Shown: in pieces, positions 57,526 to 64,000 of the stretch
How the letters are laid out: the number at the start of each line of letters is the position of its first letter
Numbering within the stretch: position 1 is the first letter of the stretch
Position numbers and translations under genes: made by a program
Notes under the pieces: model-generated
What the model was told of the DNA's origin: nothing
The model's input: only the letters and a program-made list of their open reading frames with translations
The model's database searches: none
Assembly: GCF_004522155.1 (NCBI RefSeq)
Contig: NZ_SDEA01000011.1
Span: forward strand, 1-64,000
Length of the DNA: 64,000 bases
Direction of reading: 5' to 3'
From: Paracoccus luteus
Lineage (GTDB): Bacteria; Pseudomonadota; Alphaproteobacteria; Rhodobacterales; Rhodobacteraceae

Positions 57526-58082
57526 AGGCGGTCCTGGACGCCTGCGTCCTTTACCCGACCGTCCTGCGCGAGATCCTGACCGGCGCGGCCGGGGCGGGGT
57601 TGTTCCAGCCGGTCTGGTCGGCCCGCATCCTTGGGGAATGGCGGCACGCGGCTGCGCGGCTTGGCCCCGATCAGGTGGCCGTGGCAGGGGCCGAGATCGC
57701 GCTGCTGGCCAACCGTTTTCCCCGCGCCAGCGCCCGCGACGACGGCTGCGCGGCGATCGGGATCGACTGGCCCGACCCCGCCGACCGCCACGTGGCCGAG
57801 GCTGCGCTGGCCGCGGATGCGCCCCTGATCGTCACCGCCAACCTGCGCGATTTCCCCCGCCGCGCCACCGCCGCGCTGGGGCTGGCCGCCGTCCACCCGG
57901 ATGCGTTCCTGACCGACCTGCACCGGGCGCACCCCGACGCCGTCGCGGCCATCGTCGCCGCATCGCATGCGCGGGCGCAGGCGATGGGCGGGCCGCTGGC
58001 CCTGCGCGACCTGATGGCGCGGGCGCGGCTGCCGCGTCTGGCCAAGGCGCTGGCCCGCGCCGGGACACCGCCCGCGCGATGA
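57522..58082 (+). CDS. PIN-domain protein (RSP_2648-like)
   Basis: The 186-residue product begins VLDACVLYPTVLREILTG with Asp 6 of the PIN active site; SARILGEWRH gives the Glu and PADRHVAEAALAADAPLIVTANLRDFP the later Asp residues. PIN domains are metal-dependent RNases. This type, as I recall it from Rhodobacter, has a C-terminal helical extension and no antitoxin partner. Its start overlaps the rRNA methyltransferase stop (ATGA), so the two are co-translated and may share an RNA substrate. Confidence 0.85.
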   Translation: MKAVLDACVLYPTVLREILTGAAGAGLFQPVWSARILGEWRHAAARLGPDQVAVAGAEIALLANRFPRASARDDGCAAIGIDWPDPADRHVAEAALAADAPLIVTANLRDFPRRATAALGLAAVHPDAFLTDLHRAHPDAVAAIVAASHARAQAMGGPLALRDLMARARLPRLAKALARAGTPPAR

Positions 58083-58147
58083 GACCAACAGGCTTGCCGT
58101 TATCGCTAACATCTCCTAGCACCGTCCCATCACGGACGGAGAACCTG

Positions 58148-59599
58148 ATGGTCTCGCGGCTTATCCGGGTCGATGATTTCGACCTTGTCATCTTCGGCGC
58201 GACGGGCGACCTCGCGCGCCGCAAGATCCTGCCGGGCCTGTTCCGGCGCCATGCCGCGGGCCAGTTTCCCGACGCCGCGCGCATCATCGGCGCCGCGCGC
58301 ACGACGATGAGCGATGCCGAGTTCCGCGCAGATGCCGCCGCCGCCATCGCCGAGTTCGACCCGGCGCGCGCCCAGGCGCCGGAACTGCCCGCCTTTCTGG
58401 ACCGGCTGCACTATGTCCCGATCGATGCCACCGGCGACGATGGCTGGTCCGACCTTGCCGCGCTGATGCGCCCGGGCGCGATCCGCGCGTTCTATTTCTC
58501 GGTTGCGCCCAGCCTGTTCGGCGCCATCGCGGAACGGCTGGCGGGCCACGGCATCGCCGACGCCGACAGCCGCATCGTCGTGGAAAAGCCATTCGGCCGG
58601 GATCTCGAGTCCGCGCGGGCGCTGAACCAGACCTTGGCGCGGCATTTCGACGAGGGGCAGATCTATCGGATCGACCATTATCTGGGCAAGGAAACCGTCC
58701 AGAACCTGATGGCCGTCCGGTTTGCGAACATGCTGTTCGAGCCGTTGTGGAACGCCCATTACATCGACCACGTCCAGATCACCGTGGCCGAAACGGTCGG
58801 CGTGGCCGGCCGGGGCGCCTATTACGATCAGTCCGGCGCGATCCGCGACATGATCCAGAACCATCTGATGCAGCTTGTCTGCCTGATCGCGATGGAGCCG
58901 CCTTACCACTTCGACCCCGCCGCGGTGCGGGACGAAAAGCTGAAGGTCATCCGCGCGCTCGAGCCGCTGGCGGCGGGCGACATCGTGCGCGGCCAGTATG
59001 TCGCAGAGGGCGCGATCCCCGGCTATCTCGACGACGTCGAAAACCCCGCCAGCCGCACGGAAAGCTTTGTCGCGCTCAAGCTGCGGATCGCGAACTGGCG
59101 CTGGCAGGGGGTGCCGTTCTATCTGCGCACCGGCAAGCGGCTGCGCGCCCGCACCAGCGAAATCGCGGTCGTCTTCCGCGAGCCGCCGCATTCCATCTTT
59201 GACCAGACCGGCCCCCACAAGCCGAACGAGCTTGTCATCCGGCTGCAACCGAACGAGGGCATGAACCTCAAGGTGATGATCAAGGAACCGGGGCCGGGCG
59301 GCATGCGGCTGGTGCAGGTGCCGCTGGACATGTCCTTCGCCGAGGCGCTGGGGCCCGAGGGCACCGACATGCCCGACGCCTATGAACGGCTGATCACCGA
59401 CGTGATCCGGGGCAACCAGACGCTGTTCATGCGCGGCGACGAGGTCGAGGCCGCCTGGGCGTGGACCGACCCGATCATCGCCGCATGGGAAGGGGGGACG
59501 GCAAGGCCCGAACCCTATGACCCCGGAACCAGCGGCCCCGACGAGGCTTTGGGGCTGATGCACCGCGACGGCCGCCGCTGGCGCGAGATCAAGGCATGA
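58148..59599 (+). CDS. zwf: glucose-6-phosphate dehydrogenase
   Basis: The 483-residue enzyme oxidises glucose 6-phosphate to 6-phosphogluconolactone, feeding the Entner-Doudoroff or pentose phosphate routes. The coenzyme loop is FGATGDLARRK, the catalytic motif is RIDHYLGKE and the substrate block VVEKPFGRDL is present. I chose the ATG at 58148 because the natural N-terminus MVSRLIRVDDFDLV begins there. It starts the zwf-pgl-pgi operon. Confidence 0.96.
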   Translation: MVSRLIRVDDFDLVIFGATGDLARRKILPGLFRRHAAGQFPDAARIIGAARTTMSDAEFRADAAAAIAEFDPARAQAPELPAFLDRLHYVPIDATGDDGWSDLAALMRPGAIRAFYFSVAPSLFGAIAERLAGHGIADADSRIVVEKPFGRDLESARALNQTLARHFDEGQIYRIDHYLGKETVQNLMAVRFANMLFEPLWNAHYIDHVQITVAETVGVAGRGAYYDQSGAIRDMIQNHLMQLVCLIAMEPPYHFDPAAVRDEKLKVIRALEPLAAGDIVRGQYVAEGAIPGYLDDVENPASRTESFVALKLRIANWRWQGVPFYLRTGKRLRARTSEIAVVFREPPHSIFDQTGPHKPNELVIRLQPNEGMNLKVMIKEPGPGGMRLVQVPLDMSFAEALGPEGTDMPDAYERLITDVIRGNQTLFMRGDEVEAAWAWTDPIIAAWEGGTARPEPYDPGTSGPDEALGLMHRDGRRWREIKA

Positions 59600-59606
59600 G
59601 GGCGCG

Positions 59607-60275
59607 ATGAGGATCAACGAACACCCCGACCGCGAGGCGCTGACGCTGGCCGTCGCCCACGACATCGTCACCTCGCTGGGCATGGTGCTGCGCGCTCAGG
59701 ACCGCGCCACCCTGTCGCTGCCCGGCGGATCGACGCCGGTGCCGGTGTTCAAGGCGCTGTCGGCGGCACCCTTGGACTGGGACCGCGTGACGATCATCCC
59801 CGGCGACGAACGCTGGGTTCCGTCCGACCACGCCCGGTCGAATGCGCGGCTGATCCGCCGTCATCTGCTGGAGGAGGGCGTGGCGGCCGACCTGATCGAC
59901 CTTTACGACCCCGCGCTTGATCCCGACGCGGGCGCGGCGGCGGCGTCGGCCCGCGTCGCCGGCTTCCTGCCGCTGTCGGTCCTGCTGCTGGGCATGGGCG
60001 AGGACATGCACACCGCCAGCCTCTTTCCCGGCGCGCAGGGGCTGGCCGCGGCGCTGGCCGCCGACGCGGCCCCCGTGCTGCCGATCCGCAGCGACACGGC
60101 GGAGGAGCCGAGGGTGACGCTGACCCTGCCGGTGCTGAAAGGCGCGACCGAGGCGTTCCTGATGATCACCGGTCCCGAAAAGCGCGCGGCCCTTGAACGC
60201 GCCGCGGGCCTGTCGCCGGAACAGGCCCCCATCGCCGGGCTGCTCAGGGATCTGACGGTTCACTATGCCGACTGA
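59607..60275 (+). CDS. pgl: 6-phosphogluconolactonase
   Basis: The 222-residue protein hydrolyses 6-phosphogluconolactone. [36 protein letters not shown] and [18 protein letters not shown] are the DevB/NagB-type signatures. It lies seven bases after zwf and overlaps pgi by 11 bases. Confidence 0.95.
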   Translation: MRINEHPDREALTLAVAHDIVTSLGMVLRAQDRATLSLPGGSTPVPVFKALSAAPLDWDRVTIIPGDERWVPSDHARSNARLIRRHLLEEGVAADLIDLYDPALDPDAGAAAASARVAGFLPLSVLLLGMGEDMHTASLFPGAQGLAAALAADAAPVLPIRSDTAEEPRVTLTLPVLKGATEAFLMITGPEKRAALERAAGLSPEQAPIAGLLRDLTVHYAD

Positions 60276-61911
60276 CCGCGCCGCCGCGCCGAAAACCATC
60301 GGGGACGCCGCCTGGGACGCGCTGGCCGCCCACCGCGCCGCCACCGCCGGCCGGCGGATCGAGGCGCTGTTCGCCGCCGATCCCGACCGCGCCCACCGCA
60401 TGACCACGCTGGCCGACGGGCTGGCGCTGGACTGGTCCAAGACCGCGATCGACGGGCGGGCGCGCGACCTGCTGCTGGCGCTGGCCGCGTGTGTTCCCGA
60501 CCGCCGCGCCGCCATGTTCCGCGGCGACCGCATCAACCAGACCGAGGACCGCGCCGTCCTGCACACCGCCCTGCGCCGCGCGGGCGGGCCGGTGCCGTCC
60601 GACAGCTGCGACGTCATGCCCGAGGTGCTGGCGACCCGCGCCCGCATGGCGGATTTCGCGCGCGCGGTGCGGTCAGGCGCGTTTCGGGGGCAGGGCGGGG
60701 CGATCACCGATGTCGTCAACATCGGCATCGGCGGGTCCGACCTTGGCCCGGTCATGGCGACGCTGGCGCTGGCGCCGTATCACGATGGGCCGCGGGTGCA
60801 TTTCGTGTCCAACGTCGATGGCGCCGATATCGCCGACACGCTGCGCGGGCTGGACCCCGCGACGACGCTGGTGGTCGTGGCCTCCAAGACCTTCACCACC
60901 ATCGAGACGATGACCAACGCCGCCACCGCGCGGGACTGGATGGCGCGCACCGTCGCCGATCCGGGCGCGCAGTTCGCCGCGCTGTCGTCGGACGGGGCGC
61001 GGACCGCGGAATGGGGCATCGACAGCTCTCGCGTGTTCGGCTTTGCCGACTGGGTGGGCGGGCGCTATTCGGTCTGGGGACCGATCGGGCTGTCGCTGAT
61101 GCTGGCGATCGGGCCGGACGACTTTGCCGATTTCCTGGCGGGCGGCGCAGCGATGGACGCGCATTTCCAGACCGCGGCCCTGGACCGCAACATGCCGGTG
61201 ATGCTGGCGCTGGTCGGCATCTGGCACCACCAGATCTGCGGCTATCCGACCCGCGCGGTGCTGCCCTATGACAACCGGCTGCTGCGCCTGCCGGCCTATC
61301 TGCAACAGCTTGAGATGGAATCGAACGGCAAGCGCGTGGTGATGGACGGGTCCGACCTGACCCGCCCGTCCGGCCCCGTTGTGTGGGGCGAGCCGGGGAC
61401 CAACGGCCAGCACGCGTTCTATCAACTGATCCATCAGGGCACCGAGGTCGTCCCCTGCGAGTTCATCGTCGCCGCGCGCGGGCACGAACCCGACCTGGAC
61501 CACCACCACCGCCTGCTGGTCGCCAACTGCCTGGCGCAAAGCCAGGCTCTGATGCGCGGCCGCTCGCTGGACGAGGCGCGCGCCCTGATGGCGGCGCGCG
61601 GCCTGACCGGACCCGAGGCGGAACGCCAGGCCCGCCACCGCGTCTTTCCCGGCAACCGCCCCTCGACCACCCTGCTGATCCCGCAGCTGACGCCGTTCAC
61701 GCTGGGGCAGATCGTCGCGCTGTATGAACATCGCGTGTTCGTGGAAGGCGCGATCCTGGGGATCAACAGCTTTGACCAGTGGGGGGTCGAGCTGGGCAAG
61801 GAACTGGCGCTGCGCGTCGCGCCCCTGCTGGAAGGGGGGGCGACCGAGGGGCACGACGGTTCGACCCTCGCGCTGGCCCGGCGGGTGAGGGATCTGCGCG
61901 GCGACGCCTGA
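60265..61911 (+). CDS. pgi: glucose-6-phosphate isomerase
   Basis: The 548-residue enzyme interconverts glucose and fructose 6-phosphates. [14 protein letters not shown] is the first substrate loop, [10 protein letters not shown] the second, and [18 protein letters not shown] carries the catalytic Glu and His region, with [11 protein letters not shown] near the end. Length is normal. Its start lies inside the end of pgl, so the three sugar enzymes are made together. The next gene converges from the right after about 400 bases. Confidence 0.96.
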   Translation: MPTDRAAAPKTIGDAAWDALAAHRAATAGRRIEALFAADPDRAHRMTTLADGLALDWSKTAIDGRARDLLLALAACVPDRRAAMFRGDRINQTEDRAVLHTALRRAGGPVPSDSCDVMPEVLATRARMADFARAVRSGAFRGQGGAITDVVNIGIGGSDLGPVMATLALAPYHDGPRVHFVSNVDGADIADTLRGLDPATTLVVVASKTFTTIETMTNAATARDWMARTVADPGAQFAALSSDGARTAEWGIDSSRVFGFADWVGGRYSVWGPIGLSLMLAIGPDDFADFLAGGAAMDAHFQTAALDRNMPVMLALVGIWHHQICGYPTRAVLPYDNRLLRLPAYLQQLEMESNGKRVVMDGSDLTRPSGPVVWGEPGTNGQHAFYQLIHQGTEVVPCEFIVAARGHEPDLDHHHRLLVANCLAQSQALMRGRSLDEARALMAARGLTGPEAERQARHRVFPGNRPSTTLLIPQLTPFTLGQIVALYEHRVFVEGAILGINSFDQWGVELGKELALRVAPLLEGGATEGHDGSTLALARRVRDLRGDA

Positions 61912-62309
61912 GGCGGGGGGGCTGTGGGTGCAATGCGCCTGAGACGGCCGGCTGCGACGGTCGGTCGGACGCGCGGGGATGGTGTGACCGCTGCGGCGCG
62001 ATGGGTTCTGTGACCGAAGGGCGCGGCGGCCGCGCACCATCGCCGCCGGGCGCGAGGATGGCGGCATCGGGCAAGCAGCGGCTGTCGTCGCACGGTCATC
62101 GCCCCGCTGTCATCGCCGCGCGGTTGTCGTCGCCTGGCATCATCGCTGCGTCGCGCAGCGGAACGGTCGGGAGGTTATCGCGCTGGCCGCACGACCTGCG
62201 CGTGCGCGACCACCTCAGCCCACGAGAATGCCGCATCGCCGCCAGCGCGGCCGAACGGCCGGTCGGTCAGCGCGCAGGCGGCACGGGCCGCGCGCCTCTC
62301 GCGACCGAC
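61912..62309. other. gene-free stretch between pgi and the convergent hydrolase, with a tail duplication
   Basis: No credible gene lies here. Bases 62205-62247 (GCGACCACCTCAGCCCACGA and onward) resemble 62299-62343, which is the 3' end of the hydrolase gene and its downstream flank. Repeated TCATCG and GTCGTCGC-like words occur at 62089-62155. No clear terminator was seen. Confidence 0.5.
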
Positions 62310-63272
62310 TCATCCCACGAAAAGCCGCATTGCTGCCGCCATGAATGCGTCGGCCACGTCTGCCGTCTCGAACATCAGCTCGTGCCGGGCACCCGGAAAC
62401 TCCAGCAGCCGCGCGCCCGGCCAGTCGCCGGCGCGGTGGCGGATCGCGGCTGGCGAGACGACCCGCTCGGCCCCGCCGACCCCGATCAGCGCCGGCAGAT
62501 CGGGCGAGGGCAGGGCGGCCAGCCGCTGCATCTCGGCCCGTGCGGCGGCGACCCAGGCATAGGTCGCGCCCCCCAGCGTCAGTTCCGGCCAGCTGCCCGC
62601 CTGCGCCACCAGCCGCGCCCATTGCCGCGCGTCGCCGGTCAGCGCGTTGCACCGGAAGGGCGCGTCCAGCAGATAGGCGCCGCCGCCGCCGGTGCCCACA
62701 GCGCAGCGATCGGCGCGGCCCAGCCGGTCGGCGGCGCGGGTGATCCCCGCCAGCACCGCCCCCGGCACACGCGGATGGTGCAGCCCCCACATCGGCGCCG
62801 AAAACGCCGCCCTCTCCACCGGCAGCGCGTTCATCAGCGCGGCCAGCCCGATGCAGCCGCCCATCGAATGGGCCAGCAGATGCCACGGCCGGGGCAGGTC
62901 CAGCGCCTGCGCCGCGACCACCAGTTCCACCACGTCGCGCTGGTAATCGGCGAAGTCGGCGACATGGCCGCGCCGGGTGTCGGGCAGCAGCCGGTCGGAC
63001 AGGCCCTGCCCGCGCCAGTCGACGGCGATCACCGCCAGCCCCTCGCCGGTCAGGCGGCGGGCGACGGTGCCGTATTTCTCAAGATACTCGGTGCGGCCCT
63101 GGAACAGCAGCACCGTCCCGCGCGCGGCGCCCTCGGGCAGCCACAGCGCGGCGCGCAGCCGCACGCCGTCGTCGGCATGCAGCCACCATGCGGCGGGCGG
63201 CGCGGGGTCGCCCGGCAGGACGTGGAACGGCGCGGCGTCGTGCGCGCCGTCCCGGGGATCGCACGCGGCCAC
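62310..63272 (-). CDS. alpha/beta hydrolase, monoacylglycerol lipase/lysophospholipase-like
   Basis: The 320-residue protein has GTVLLFQGRTEYLEKYG (oxyanion region), VDWRGQGLSDRLL, the nucleophile elbow LLAHSMGGCIG and a final FPGARHELMFE histidine, the layout of PldB-like lysophospholipases. It probably cleaves a lysolipid or monoacylglycerol. The start is GTG at 63272, directly after the SCP2-gene stop codon; a later start is possible. The pairing with a lipid-binding SCP2 protein suggests lipid turnover. Confidence 0.85.
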   Translation of the reverse strand: MAACDPRDGAHDAAPFHVLPGDPAPPAAWWLHADDGVRLRAALWLPEGAARGTVLLFQGRTEYLEKYGTVARRLTGEGLAVIAVDWRGQGLSDRLLPDTRRGHVADFADYQRDVVELVVAAQALDLPRPWHLLAHSMGGCIGLAALMNALPVERAAFSAPMWGLHHPRVPGAVLAGITRAADRLGRADRCAVGTGGGGAYLLDAPFRCNALTGDARQWARLVAQAGSWPELTLGGATYAWVAAARAEMQRLAALPSPDLPALIGVGGAERVVSPAAIRHRAGDWPGARLLEFPGARHELMFETADVADAFMAAAMRLFVG

Positions 63273-63557
63273 CTACGACAGCGCGGCGCCCAGCTTCATC
63301 GCGTCGGGCAGCGAGCCGTCGATCTTCAGCTTGCCCGACATATAGGCCATCGCCGGGTTCACGTCGCCGTTCAGGATGCCCTCGAACGTGTCGCGGCTGG
63401 CGGTCAGCGTCACCTCGGCCGGCTCGTCGCCCGCGCGCACGCCGCCGGCGTCGATCATGATCGCGCCTTCGCCCTCGATCACGAACTTGGCGGTCGAATC
63501 GAACGACGAAATCTTGGCGCCCAGCGCCTTCACGGCACCCTCGATCACAGCACTCAT
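63273..63557 (-). CDS. SCP2 sterol-binding domain protein
   Basis: The 94-residue protein is a single SCP2 domain: KISSFDSTAKFVIEGEGAIMIDAGG, then AEVTLTASRDTFEGILNGDVNPAMAYMSGKLKIDGSLPDAMKL. SCP2 domains bind lipids or acyl-CoAs in a hydrophobic tunnel. A GGAGG ribosome binding site precedes the ATG. Its stop abuts the hydrolase start, so the two are probably one operon. Confidence 0.92.
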   Translation of the reverse strand: MSAVIEGAVKALGAKISSFDSTAKFVIEGEGAIMIDAGGVRAGDEPAEVTLTASRDTFEGILNGDVNPAMAYMSGKLKIDGSLPDAMKLGAALS

Positions 63558-63609
63558 CTTTATCCTCCTTTGGGTGGCGTCGCGTCGCGTCAGCCATTAC
63601 ATCGGCACT

Positions 63610-64000
63610 ATGCGTCGCGTCTCCGCCCGTTTCCATCCCGTCGTCGCGGCATTTTGCACCGGAGTGGTTGCGATTTCGTTGACCGCCGCGCCGATGGCCG
63701 CCCAGGCCCCGGCCGAGATGGATCGGCTTTTCGCGGAACTGGCCCAATCCGACGGCGACGGCTGGATGCGCGCCCGGTCCGACATCGAACGGGCGTGGTC
63801 GCGTTCCGGGTCGGCCGCGCTGGACCTGCTGCTGCAGCGGGGCGAGGCGGCGCTGGACGCGGGCGACCCCATCGCCGCCATCGGCCACCTGACCGCCCTG
63901 ATCGACCATGCGCCGGATTTTCCGGCGGGCTTTGCCGCCCGCGCGCAGGCCTATGCGATGGCCGGGCAGTTCGGCCCCGCGACCGCCGACCTGGCGCAGA
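63610..64000 (+). CDS. exported TPR-like protein, 3' truncated by window edge
   Basis: An open frame from the ATG at 63610 runs off the right edge (130 codons visible). It begins with a signal peptide (VVAAFCTGVVAISLTAAPMAAQA), then helical repeat pairs of TPR character: LLLQRGEAALDAGDPIAAIGHLTALIDHAPDFPAGFAARA followed by QAYAMAGQFGPATADLAQ. Such proteins are periplasmic scaffolds. It is divergent from the SCP2 gene, with 52 bases between starts. Confidence 0.75.
   Translation, partial: MRRVSARFHPVVAAFCTGVVAISLTAAPMAAQAPAEMDRLFAELAQSDGDGWMRARSDIERAWSRSGSAALDLLLQRGEAALDAGDPIAAIGHLTALIDHAPDFPAGFAARAQAYAMAGQFGPATADLAQ

Noticed and set aside
57522-58082. PIN gene as a VapC toxin
   Set aside because: No small antitoxin gene precedes it; the upstream coupled gene is an RNA methyltransferase.

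Overview
The window is chromosomal DNA of a denitrifying alphaproteobacterium, most likely Paracoccus or a close relative in the Rhodobacteraceae. The base composition is very GC-rich and genes are tightly packed with many ATGA start/stop overlaps. The diagnostic locus is a Tat-type nosRZDFYLX nitrous oxide reductase cluster that ends in nosX. Aerobic-type cobS/cobT, a zwf-pgl-pgi operon for Entner-Doudoroff sugar use, and a LolC/LolD pair fit the same group. No rRNA or tRNA gene was recognised.

Layout. 1-2.4 kb is an accessory island: the end of a tyrosine recombinase, remnants of a second recombinase/parE copy, an intact parD-parE toxin-antitoxin pair, iteron-like repeats and a short CRISPR-like repeat array without cas genes. 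2.4-7.4 kb holds a hydrolase-LuxR fusion regulator, a SAM methyltransferase whose last codons are repeated three times, and a molybdopterin oxidoreductase of the FdhF/YdeP family. 7.4-10.4 kb is a modE-modABC molybdate uptake operon on the minus strand with a palindromic Mo-box. 10.5-19.6 kb is nosRZDFYLX, preceded by an FNR/NNR-type site. 19.8-23.0 kb is a divergent Mfd-family helicase, followed by metNIQ (23.2-25.7 kb).

25.9-36.3 kb is mostly housekeeping: a glycosyltransferase, a small tyrosine phosphatase, an ArsC-like reductase, purF, cvpA, radA, lolC/lolD, a ChaC-like cyclotransferase and a DUF808 membrane protein. 36.4-41.1 kb carries cobS and cobT, separated by an AT-richer PD-(D/E)XK nuclease-like gene and two minus-strand genes. 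41.2-49.5 kb holds a GT4 glycosyltransferase, an M24 aminopeptidase, an FAD-linked oxidase, a GH25 lipoprotein coupled to a CPBP protease, and aspS. 49.6-56.1 kb has a DUF1800/DUF1501 pair, alaS, a DUF1330 protein and a class II amidotransferase. 56.3-61.9 kb has an RlmI-like methyltransferase coupled to a PIN-domain gene, then zwf-pgl-pgi. The end has an SCP2 protein coupled to an alpha/beta hydrolase and the start of a TPR protein running off the window.

The most unusual features are the orphan CRISPR-like array, the fusion regulator with two matching palindromes before its neighbour gene, the repeated duplication of gene 3' ends at three places, the Mfd-like paralogue beside nos, and the nuclease-like gene between cobS and cobT. 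I did not find a clearly new multi-gene defence or metabolic system; these are leads, not demonstrations.
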